Assembly: GCA_037147235.1 (NCBI GenBank)
Contig: JBAWVO010000090.1
Coordinates: 1-21,505, forward strand
Direction of reading: 5' to 3'
Length of the DNA stretch: 21,505 bases
Origin: JANXQG01 sp037147235
Lineage (GTDB): Bacteria > Planctomycetota > Planctomycetia > Pirellulales > Thermoguttaceae
Positions within the stretch are counted from its first letter, which is position 1. Every line of letters starts with the position of its first letter. Below the pieces are notes generated by a model, which did no database searches, was not told where the DNA came from, and saw only the letters and a program-made list of their open reading frames with translations. Positions 14,745 to 21,505 of this stretch are shown here, one piece after another. A program made the position numbers and the translations under genes.

Positions 14745-16133
14745 CTAATTCTCGCCCGTTTCCACGGCCTTTCCCAGAAAGAACGCCTTCAAGGTCTGGC
14801 CGATAAACTCCTTGTTCTGATGGCAATAAGGCTTGAATATGGAACCTTCCGCATTTTTGGCCAAGACGGGACATCCACCTCCGCAGAAGAGGGCCATGGA
14901 GCAGCGGAGGCATTCGGGCAGACTGAGAAGCTGTCGCTTGGCATATTTCTTCTTTAAGGCAAAAAATCGCAGCTTTCCGCCGGCAAAAGATCCGATGCGT
15001 CTTTCCCGATGGCCGGCCTCTTCATAACACTGGTAAATGTCCTGCAAGGGATCGATGACGAAGAATCGCTCGCTGCCCAAACCGCAAAACCTGGCTATCG
15101 GAAGCACTTTCTTTCCCTGCATCTTCAGAAATTTATTCATGAACAGGAAATTGGAAGGAGGACGACTGGCCTTGGCGGCGACATCCTGAAACATACGGCG
15201 GAAAACTTCAAGATCTCCCGGTGAGAGCTGTTCGCTGGTAAAGGTATTGATCGGCGAAAAATAGACGAACACGTTCGGATGCCCCAGCAATCCCTCTCCT
15301 TGCAGGTACTTGACGAGCCTTTCGGCGGATTCAAGCCTTTTCGGATGGAGGTGTACGCGAATGCCAACCTCCGCTTTCACTTCGAGCAACTGCCTGATCG
15401 AGCCCATCATCGTTTTAAACGTCGGACTGCCGGAAATGGGTATTCGGGTCTCGTCATGCAGGGCCCTGTCGCCATCCAACGTCACCTGGACGTTCTGGAT
15501 CTTTCCTTTTTCAGGACCGATCAAATCCAGCATTGCCGGCAAGGTGGTGGCATTGGTCGTCACATCGATCCGGCTGGAAGAAAATTTTCGGGTGTGCGCA
15601 AGAATTCTGGTAATGGCCTCTCGGTTGGCGGGAAGCAAGGGTTCTCCGCCGAACAGCGTGAAAGTGCAATGCTTGGGGGGTCTTGGGTAGAGTTGCGGAA
15701 AGCAGTCGGAAAAGAAGGCATCCACCAAGCCTCCGGTCATTGAATGATGTCTCGTCTCGCGCGGCAGGGTGTTCTGATAACAATAACTACAGGAGAGGTT
15801 GCAGTTGTACGTCAAAATAAAACTGACATTCGCCTGTGCCAGTTTTTGGTTGGATTTGGCGATCTTCTCGGATACTTGGCCGACTGTTTTTCTGAACTCG
15901 GTGAGTTCGCGGCCCCGGGTCAAGTCCGTCAGATGGCCGCGTTTCAGAAGATGTTTTTTCTCGCCGGGGGACAGAAAGGAAAAATCGGTCCCCTGGGTCA
16001 AAAGCTTTGCGTATTCTGCTGGAACAAGGTCCATACACAGAGTCGATCCGCTAAAGAGCAGTGTATTCCCGTCGCCAATTTCGACCTGGTTTGAATAACT
16101 ACTGGCACGCAGATGTTTTGTTTCGTTTTTCAT
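14745..16133 (-). CDS. Radical SAM/SPASM peptide-modifying enzyme
   Basis: The 462-residue protein is a radical S-adenosylmethionine enzyme with an auxiliary SPASM domain, the class that builds crosslinks in peptide substrates. Residues 1-100 form an N-terminal domain as seen in peptide maturases, perhaps recognising the leader. The radical SAM core carries CNLSCSYC at 111-118 (C111, C115, C118 bind the 4Fe-4S cluster) and GGEP at 162-165, the SAM-binding segment. The C-terminal SPASM region has C350, C369, C408, C411, C417, C421 and C437, a spacing like that of anSME-type enzymes with two extra clusters. The ATG at 16133 has GGAGG 10 bases upstream and a sigma70-like promoter just beyond. 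It is the first gene of the presumed operon with the Cys-rich peptide and the MATE exporter. The exact family and substrate are not determined; an anaerobic sulfatase maturase is less likely because no sulfatase is nearby. Confidence 0.93.
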   Translation of the reverse strand: MKNETKHLRASSYSNQVEIGDGNTLLFSGSTLCMDLVPAEYAKLLTQGTDFSFLSPGEKKHLLKRGHLTDLTRGRELTEFRKTVGQVSEKIAKSNQKLAQANVSFILTYNCNLSCSYCYQNTLPRETRHHSMTGGLVDAFFSDCFPQLYPRPPKHCTFTLFGGEPLLPANREAITRILAHTRKFSSSRIDVTTNATTLPAMLDLIGPEKGKIQNVQVTLDGDRALHDETRIPISGSPTFKTMMGSIRQLLEVKAEVGIRVHLHPKRLESAERLVKYLQGEGLLGHPNVFVYFSPINTFTSEQLSPGDLEVFRRMFQDVAAKASRPPSNFLFMNKFLKMQGKKVLPIARFCGLGSERFFVIDPLQDIYQCYEEAGHRERRIGSFAGGKLRFFALKKKYAKRQLLSLPECLRCSMALFCGGGCPVLAKNAEGSIFKPYCHQNKEFIGQTLKAFFLGKAVETGEN

Positions 16134-16160
16134 TTGGCATTGTCCTCCGTACGGCGGGTC

Positions 16161-16189
16161 ATTGTGTGCAAAACAGTTATCCGTGTCAA
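16161..16189 (-). promoter_or_regulatory. Sigma70-like promoter of the radical SAM operon
   Basis: Read on the minus strand, a perfect -35 TTGACA (16189-16184) is followed by exactly 17 bases and a -10-like CACAAT (16166-16161). Transcription would begin near 16154, leaving a leader of about 20 bases that includes the GGAGG site. The spacing and perfect -35 make this the best promoter in the window. Confidence 0.6.
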
Positions 16190-16337
16190 TGGAAATTTTT
16201 CAGGGGGGGAACAACGGGGGGCATAAGGGGAAACTTTGAACTTTCTCCGCAAACTGATCTTGGCGAAAAACCTGCCAAAGGCTACAAGGGCATCCGAGTA
16301 GTGCAATTTCTCGTCCCATGCGTCGGAGACCCTACCG

Positions 16338-17324
16338 ATGGCGATGTTTCCAACCCATATCAAGTGCAGCACCTTCCTCGGCGTCGGCGGTGGGATTGTG
16401 GCCTATATCGGCTACGGCGTGCCGCTGACAACCAGCATTGTCGGAGCAGGGCTTTGCAGTATTGGTGGAATCCTCCCTGATATCGACAGCGGGCCGGGCA
16501 TTCCGTTGCGGGAAATCACAACCTTCCTGGCCTCGGTCGTGCCCACGATGCTCATCACGCGCCTGCTTTCGTATGCCTTCACGCAGGAAACGCTAATCCT
16601 TGCCGGGGCCGGCATCTATGTGGGCATCCGCTTTGGGTTGTCGCATTTTCTCCGGCATTACACGGTCCATCGCGGCATGTTCCATAGTTTTCCGTCGATG
16701 GCGATTTTCGGCGAGTTCACCTACCTGCTGTTTTACGGCGAAAGCATCTTCGCGCGGCTATTCATGGTCGGCGCGGTGTGCCTGGGTTTTCTTTCTCACC
16801 TGTTGCTGGATGAGATTTATAGCGTCGAATGGGATGGCAAGCCACACCTGAAGAATTCTTTCGGCTCGGCGATGAAATTTGTCGGTCCTGGGTGGTGGCC
16901 CAACTTTACCTGCTATGCCAAGCTCGCGGTGCTAACATTTTTTGTGATGAACGATCCCAGCGTGATTCATCAGATCTACACAGGCCAGGGCCAAGAAGTA
17001 GCGAAAAATCTTGGTCAGACGGTTAAGGACCAACTTGATTCGGCGATGGCCAAAACAGGCTCCAAGTCGTCAGGCGATGTGGCCCCGGTGGTCTTGATTC
17101 CTACAGGTTCGGCCAGCCGATCGCCTCTAAGCGTGACGGTTTTAGCAAACTCCACTGCGGTGCCGCCGCCGTCCCCGGCCTGGCCAGCCGCTTCGTCGGC
17201 AACGTCTTCCACCCCGTCAATCGCAAGCCGGACATCGGGCACAAGTTCGGTGCCAAGCAGCACCCAACCGGCCGACAATCGCACTCCCAATCAGCAAACA
17301 TCGAGCGCAAGGTTCTGGCAATAA
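16338..17324 (+). CDS. YdjM/DUF457-family membrane-bound metal-dependent hydrolase
   Basis: The 328-residue protein matches the family of inner-membrane putative metal-dependent hydrolases that includes E. coli YdjM (PF04307). Conserved features are an early His (H7), GGILPDIDS at 43-51, HRGMFHS at 111-117 and SHLLLDEIYS at 153-162, which supply His and Asp metal ligands between membrane helices. Several hydrophobic helices span about 12-210. Residues 255-328 form a Ser/Thr/Pro-rich tail that is not part of the family core. GGAG at 16325-16328 lies 9 bases before the first ATG, which I prefer to the ATG two codons later. The substrate of this family is unknown. The gene is divergent from the radical SAM operon, sharing a 204-base upstream region; a functional link is possible but unsupported. 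Confidence 0.85.
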   Translation: MAMFPTHIKCSTFLGVGGGIVAYIGYGVPLTTSIVGAGLCSIGGILPDIDSGPGIPLREITTFLASVVPTMLITRLLSYAFTQETLILAGAGIYVGIRFGLSHFLRHYTVHRGMFHSFPSMAIFGEFTYLLFYGESIFARLFMVGAVCLGFLSHLLLDEIYSVEWDGKPHLKNSFGSAMKFVGPGWWPNFTCYAKLAVLTFFVMNDPSVIHQIYTGQGQEVAKNLGQTVKDQLDSAMAKTGSKSSGDVAPVVLIPTGSASRSPLSVTVLANSTAVPPPSPAWPAASSATSSTPSIASRTSGTSSVPSSTQPADNRTPNQQTSSARFWQ

Positions 17325-17455
17325 AGGCCTTCCAAATTGGTGAAATGGTTCTCCTGGCCGCACCCCTTGACTCCAACGCAAAACCGAGACACGATATTAA
17401 GTTGTTCTGGGTGCCCATTCTCCAATCAGGTTTTTGCTAAGAAAGATTGATTACC

Positions 17456-18595
17456 ATGCCGCTGGCCAAAAAAGACGTTGTCGCATATTTCACGGAACGC
17501 TTTGGGCAAACCCCCACTTTGGTTGTTCGGGCACCGGGGCGAGTCAACCTGATCGGGGAGCACACGGATTACAACGACGGCTTCGTACTGCCCTTGGCCA
17601 TCGATCGAGCCGTTTGGATCGCTTTGCGGCCGCGCAGTGATTGCCGTGTGAAGGTTTACTCCATCGACTACCAAGAGGCCCGCGAGTTCGACATTGCCAA
17701 CCTGAAGCACGAGAAGGCTGGTTGGATTGAGTACCTCAAGGGAGTGGCTTGGTGCCTTCAAGACGCCGGCATGAAGCTCCAGGGCTGGGAAGGAGTGCTT
17801 GCTGGCGACGTTCCGCTGGGGGCGGGGCTTTCTTCCTCGGCCGCGTTGGAGATGGCCACCGCTCGGGCCTTCGCCGCCGTGAGCGACATCGCCTGGGACG
17901 CCGTAGCCCAAGCCAAGCTCGGGCAGCGGTCGGAAAACAAGTGGATCGGCGTGAACTGCGGCATCATGGACCAGTTGATTTCCTCGACGGGCCTCGCGGG
18001 CCATGCCACGCTCATCGACTGTCGCTCGCTGGAATTGCAACCGGCACCCCTGCCCGCGGGCGTGGCAGTTGTCGTCCTCGACACGGCAACGCGGCGCGGG
18101 CTGGTCGATTCGGCTTACAACGAGCGTCGCTCGCAATGCGAATCGGCGGCCGCGTTTTTCCAGGTCAAGGCCTTGCGCGACGTGACCATGGCCATGTTTG
18201 ACGCCAAAGCAGGGGAATTGGATGCCACCACCCGCCGCCGTGCGCGGCATGTGATTAGCGAAGATGACCGAACCACCCGGGCGGTCGAAGCAATGCGCCG
18301 CGGCGACATTGCCACGCTGGGCCGCTTGATGAACGAGAGCCACGCAAGCCTGCGCGACGACTACGACGTTTCCAGCGATGCCTTGAATGTCATGGTCGAG
18401 GCGGCCCAAGCCCACGAAGCCTGCTACGGTGCCCGCATGACCGGTGCCGGCTTTGGCGGTTGTGCCGTGGCGATTGTGCGAATGGAAGCGGCCGATGATT
18501 TCGTCGCCGCCACGTCGAGTGCCTATCAGGCCAAAACCGGCAATAAGCCGGCCGTCTATGTTTGTAGCGCAACCGATGGTGCCGCGCTGGTGTAA
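17456..18595 (+). CDS. galK: Galactokinase
   Basis: Galactokinase phosphorylates alpha-D-galactose to galactose-1-phosphate with ATP, the entry step of the Leloir pathway in the cytoplasm. The 379-residue product has all three GHMP-kinase motifs: RAPGRVNLIGEHTDYNDG at 25-42 (the galactokinase signature), GDVPLGAGLSSSAALE at 117-132 (ATP-binding loop) and GARMTGAGFGGCAVAIV at 325-341. GIMDQLIS at 169-176 contains the probable catalytic Asp172, and R25 the partner Arg. Length is normal for the family. A TTG three codons earlier is possible, but the ATG at 17456 sits 10 bases after a weak AAGAAAG and fits the family N-terminus. No galT, galE or mutarotase is adjacent, so the pathway is not clustered here. 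It starts 131 bases after the YdjM-like gene. Confidence 0.97.
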   Translation: MPLAKKDVVAYFTERFGQTPTLVVRAPGRVNLIGEHTDYNDGFVLPLAIDRAVWIALRPRSDCRVKVYSIDYQEAREFDIANLKHEKAGWIEYLKGVAWCLQDAGMKLQGWEGVLAGDVPLGAGLSSSAALEMATARAFAAVSDIAWDAVAQAKLGQRSENKWIGVNCGIMDQLISSTGLAGHATLIDCRSLELQPAPLPAGVAVVVLDTATRRGLVDSAYNERRSQCESAAAFFQVKALRDVTMAMFDAKAGELDATTRRRARHVISEDDRTTRAVEAMRRGDIATLGRLMNESHASLRDDYDVSSDALNVMVEAAQAHEACYGARMTGAGFGGCAVAIVRMEAADDFVAATSSAYQAKTGNKPAVYVCSATDGAALV

Positions 18596-19021
18596 ATATC
18601 TTCGCCGTCTATTGCGGCGCGAACATCATGGTTCGCAAGGGTGGGCGGGTGTGGATGTTCAACGAATGGCGCAAGGCAGCCCGGGCCGAACGGATCCAAG
18701 TGTCCTCTCAAGGGCTGAAGCCTTCGATCCGCCATCGTCCTTCTCTTCTGGTGGCAGGGGGAACACCATCACTAGCCCATGCTGTTTGTTCCTTGTAGAG
18801 AGATGGCGTCTTTGAAGGCAATCCCGAAGTCTTTCCCAGAAAGAACCTATCCGCGTTCGTGCCGGGAGGGATGGGAGATCCCATATCGACGATGAAGCCC
18901 GGCGCATTCTTGCGACGGATGAACCTTATTAAGTTACTGATGAAGAATGTCGTTGACGAAAGGAATCGCTCGAGGACGCTGGATATGACCGCACCACTGG
19001 ATGCACTGGGGAAGAGTTCCG
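18596..19021. other. Spacer between galK and the DUF2325 gene, no confident gene
   Basis: The two flanking genes converge here. A plus-strand ORF at 18628-18798 (56 residues, starting MVRKGGRVWMFNEWRK) and a minus-strand frame at 18708-19025 that overlaps the DUF2325 stop are both possible. Neither has a good ribosome binding site or a recognisable product. No terminator or repeat stands out. Confidence 0.5.
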
Positions 19022-20515
19022 TCAAGTTCCATCACCACCCTTTTGCAGAAGGATTTGATGGGCGACCTGATTTGGATTGTAGCCACCGGGCAGACGGACG
19101 AACAACTTGCCGTGCTTCAGACAGAATTCCCTGACCTCCCCGTAGGAATGACTCGACCACCGAATCGCCAAAAGCACCGCAACCACATCGGGTCGGGCTA
19201 CATACGGCTCAAACTGCTCAACCGATTCATGCTCTCGGGTCGAAATCCAGATGACTTCCTTCAACTTGAACGCCGATTTTAGAGCCTCATAGGCGTATGG
19301 GCGGCGTTCACCACCGATAATAACCATTTCCTTCTTCTCAAAGAGCTTGACGACATCCTGCACTTCCCCGGAAACCTCTCTGATGATCTGAGTAGAGAGT
19401 GGCATTTGACTGGCAAAATATCGGTCAATCTCCGCCAAGACCCGCTGGAAGTCGGGCGGTACTTCCATTTCAGGCATGTCATCGATGACTGGCACCAGCA
19501 TATCTCGAATGTCCGAGTTGCTAGGAGGAATTCCAGCATGGATGAGAGACTCCACTGCTTCCACTACTTTCTTCCAATCCTCTTCTGTTCCACGCCCTTG
19601 CATGATGCGGTGGGCATGATACTTCCCCTTGCCCAACAGATTCGTCTTTTGCTTCCCCTGTTTTCGGATCGCTTCCATCTGGGCATCAATGCCGCCAATC
19701 CGCTCCTGCAAATCATGCCATTTGGTCGGATCGCCAGGGTCATCTAGCCGCAGGAAGCGTCGAACAAAGATTTGGTGTTCCGTCGCCGTGTACCGCAGCC
19801 AGTTGAAAACCTTGTCCTGGTCGTTGTCGGGCCTGCCCCCCACCGCTTCGACCGCCACCCGCAATGCCGACTGGGCTTCAGCAGCCAAATCGAGGGCTTG
19901 CTCAAACAGATTGCGATTTTTGTCCACATCGACGCTCACCTGTTGCAGAACGCCGACCACCATCGCCACAGTATCGAAGCATCCTGCCAAATCTTCCCAT
20001 AGCCCGGAGTCGTGGGGGGTTGGAGCCGAGAGGTGGTTCATCCATAAAAAACAGTCTTCCAATGCCTTCGCTCGTGCAATAATCTCTCGGTCAGCGGGTT
20101 CGATCTCCAGGTAATAATCGGCATTTTCGTTGATCCGTCGTTGACGGGTTGCTGCCCAACGTGACCCTTCCGCCTTCAATCGACAACGGTTTTCGATCAG
20201 TTGTAGATCGGCACTGGAGACACCCACTCGTCTTGCCCATCCTAATGGCACCTCGACACCTGGAACGGACGGTAAAGGCTCGTGGCTTGGCCGTGGCGGC
20301 ACTGGGGGAGCAAGTTCAGCCGAAAGTTCCTCGTGAGCTTTCGTTTCGACCACCTGCTCTGCAATCTCTGGCTCCGTTACGGCTGGTGGTTCCGTCAGCG
20401 TCAAGAGTCCTTGAGCAAGTTGGCGTAGTTCCGCAATCAGTTCCGGGTTGGATACCGCAATCGCACCAAGACGGCGAACGACCGCAATCAGTGTTGTTTC
20501 CAAGTCTGTGAGCAT
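19022..20515 (-). CDS. DUF2325 domain protein of unknown function
   Basis: The 497-residue protein ends in a DUF2325-type domain (about 396-489): VIIGGERRPYAYEALK, then VIWISTREHES, AVLLAIRWSSHSYGEVREF and LFVRLPGGYNPNQVAHQIL. This resembles a small Rossmann-like or response-regulator-like fold; the family has no settled function. Residues 40-85 are a Pro/Glu-rich linker. About 90-390 is mostly helical, charged and without a family I recognise. There is no signal peptide or membrane helix, so it should be cytoplasmic. The ATG at 20515 has no clear Shine-Dalgarno sequence. It stands alone, so its role is open; a nucleic-acid or stress function is a guess. Confidence 0.85.
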   Translation of the reverse strand: MLTDLETTLIAVVRRLGAIAVSNPELIAELRQLAQGLLTLTEPPAVTEPEIAEQVVETKAHEELSAELAPPVPPRPSHEPLPSVPGVEVPLGWARRVGVSSADLQLIENRCRLKAEGSRWAATRQRRINENADYYLEIEPADREIIARAKALEDCFLWMNHLSAPTPHDSGLWEDLAGCFDTVAMVVGVLQQVSVDVDKNRNLFEQALDLAAEAQSALRVAVEAVGGRPDNDQDKVFNWLRYTATEHQIFVRRFLRLDDPGDPTKWHDLQERIGGIDAQMEAIRKQGKQKTNLLGKGKYHAHRIMQGRGTEEDWKKVVEAVESLIHAGIPPSNSDIRDMLVPVIDDMPEMEVPPDFQRVLAEIDRYFASQMPLSTQIIREVSGEVQDVVKLFEKKEMVIIGGERRPYAYEALKSAFKLKEVIWISTREHESVEQFEPYVARPDVVAVLLAIRWSSHSYGEVREFCLKHGKLFVRLPGGYNPNQVAHQILLQKGGDGT

Positions 20516-21118
20516 GGATCACTTCGGGGTAGTTGAGAACAAAGAAGAACCTTCAGGCATTGTACCAAGAGGCTGGATCGTTGCCCATGATTCATTCGGT
20601 CTGAATCGTGAGCGTCGGTCAAGTCGGGAATTTTTCGGTTGGGCAAATCTTTCCCCACCACGCCGACTTTTTCCAGCCGTAAAACTTGCCAAAAACCCCT
20701 TCCTCAACACATTGGAACCCGAAAACACCTGAAAATTTGTATGGATTGGTCGGAATCTGACCAAGCACCCCTGTATTCTTATAGCAGATCGTTCGATGCT
20801 GCCGTCATTGCGGCAAAATCACGGGTTCCAGCTTGGTTTTGGGTGGGTTTCAATTGGAGTTGCTTTAGATTATGCTCAATTCTTGAGTTCGGGCAGCACG
20901 CCGTTGTGTAGGAACCAGAGTTCAGGAATTAAGAAAGCACTCTTGGCTGCGTATCGCTAGGAGCCACGGAAAACCCATCGTCTTCGCCAGGGTGCGAATC
21001 TGTCATTGAAGGCGTGGACGTTGACGAAGCGGCTGCTGAACGAGTGCATCTGATAGTCCTGGCTTTGGTCGAACGGACGAATACCAAGCACTGACGACGA
21101 CCAAAATAGGCGAATAAT
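20516..21118. other. Divergent spacer, no confident gene
   Basis: The stretch separates the minus-strand DUF2325 gene and the plus-strand small membrane protein, so it must hold both promoters. I could not assign either. A minus-strand frame open from about 21207 down to a TAG at 20957-20959 has a protein-like composition (for example SRFVNVHAFNDRFAPWRRR). It lacks a convincing start and overlaps the next gene, so it may be the remnant of a decayed gene. Confidence 0.45.
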
Positions 21119-21388
21119 ATGAAGTTCTTCCGCTACCGTCGCCCGTCTTTGAAAACCCTTCTCGGCATCACCACAGCCAAGAAGCGGATCAAGAAAGAAC
21201 TAGGCATCACCGAGTTCATGAAACCGTTTCGCTGGTGGACGAATACGAAGCGGAAAATTAAACGAATTGGCTACGAATCCAATTTTGGACGGCTGATTCG
21301 CAATGGATTGCCCAGACCGGGTGGCTGCTTGGTGGTGATAATCTTTGTCGGGGGACTGGTTTTGAGTGCGGTCGTGATGGCGAGATGA
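21119..21388 (+). CDS. Small basic membrane-anchored protein, unknown function
   Basis: The 89-residue product starts MKFFRYRRPSLKTLLGI and is strongly basic over residues 1-66 (many Lys and Arg, with RWW and KRIKKELGI). It ends in one hydrophobic helix (about 70-87, CLVVIIFVGGLVLSAVV). This suggests a C-terminal membrane anchor with a positively charged cytoplasmic part, perhaps touching nucleic acid or acidic phospholipids. It looks like a conserved planctomycete hypothetical protein, but I cannot name a family. The ribosome binding site is weak (AGG at 21108-21110, 8 bases before the ATG). The codon pattern and lack of competing frames support it as real. Confidence 0.7.
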   Translation: MKFFRYRRPSLKTLLGITTAKKRIKKELGITEFMKPFRWWTNTKRKIKRIGYESNFGRLIRNGLPRPGGCLVVIIFVGGLVLSAVVMAR

Positions 21389-21456
21389 CGAGTCCAGACC
21401 GCGAAATCACCATTTTTTGCCCCTACCCCTTGCCAAAACCTCAAAAAACCAACTAT

Positions 21457-21505
21457 ACTGCTCGCGGTTGAGACTGACACTAACCCGAAGCGCGAGCGAG
21501 GTTGC
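21457..21505. repeat. Second copy of the composite inverted-repeat element, cut by the window end
   Basis: The last 49 bases match 12077-12125 at 48 of 49 positions (difference: A at 21483, G at 12103). It sits 68 bases after the small membrane protein gene. The second half lies outside the window. Confidence 0.85.

Noticed and set aside
14745..16133. Anaerobic sulfatase maturase reading of the radical SAM gene
   Set aside because: The SPASM cysteine pattern is similar, but no sulfatase is in the window and a small Cys-rich peptide is directly adjacent.
18628..18798. 56-residue plus-strand ORF directly after galK
   Set aside because: The first 25 residues look protein-like, but there is no ribosome binding site, no family and the second half is low quality.
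18708..19025. Minus-strand 105-codon frame overlapping the DUF2325 stop codon by four bases
   Set aside because: The overlap suggests translational coupling, but the start is TTG, the product has no recognisable domain and its second half looks like non-coding sequence.
20957..21207. Minus-strand open frame with protein-like composition
   Set aside because: No start codon with a ribosome binding site, and it overlaps the better supported 21119-21388 gene; at most a remnant.

Overview
The window most likely comes from a planctomycete chromosome, probably of Pirellulales type. This is inference from moderate to high GC, families of palindromic intergenic repeats like those common in these genomes, a secretin with a very long tetratricopeptide/coiled-coil N-terminal half, and a small basic membrane peptide of planctomycete appearance. 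No rRNA, tRNA, CRISPR array or intact insertion sequence was seen.

Layout. 1-828 is non-coding, with small direct and inverted repeats, and leads into a giant flagellin (829-4605, +) that ends in a strong intrinsic terminator. 4680-5711 is a convergent intergenic block built from nested palindromes, with a perfect 234-bp duplication and a 72-bp tandem repeat. On the minus strand follow an outer-membrane secretin (5712-9569) and the membrane protease FtsH (10017-11981). 11982-12747 is a repeat-rich spacer holding one possible 71-residue ORF.

The most interesting part is 12748-16190, read on the minus strand. A sigma70-like promoter drives a radical SAM/SPASM peptide maturase (14745-16133). 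It is followed 62 bp later by a small Cys-rich secreted peptide (14428-14682) with a near-perfect ribosome binding site, and then by a MATE-family exporter (12748-14229). The arrangement of maturase, substrate peptide and exporter suggests an undescribed RiPP (ribosomally made, post-translationally modified peptide) system. Its odd feature is that the substrate carries a Sec-type signal peptide and ends in a CC-x6-CC motif.

Divergent from this cluster is a YdjM/DUF457 membrane metal-dependent hydrolase (16338-17324, +), then galactokinase (17456-18595, +). A standalone DUF2325 protein of unknown function (19022-20515, -) and a small basic membrane peptide (21119-21388, +) close the window. 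The last 49 bases begin a second copy of the inverted-repeat element seen at 12083-12183.

Apart from the radical SAM cluster, the genes look like independent housekeeping or surface functions: motility, outer-membrane secretion, protein quality control and sugar metabolism.
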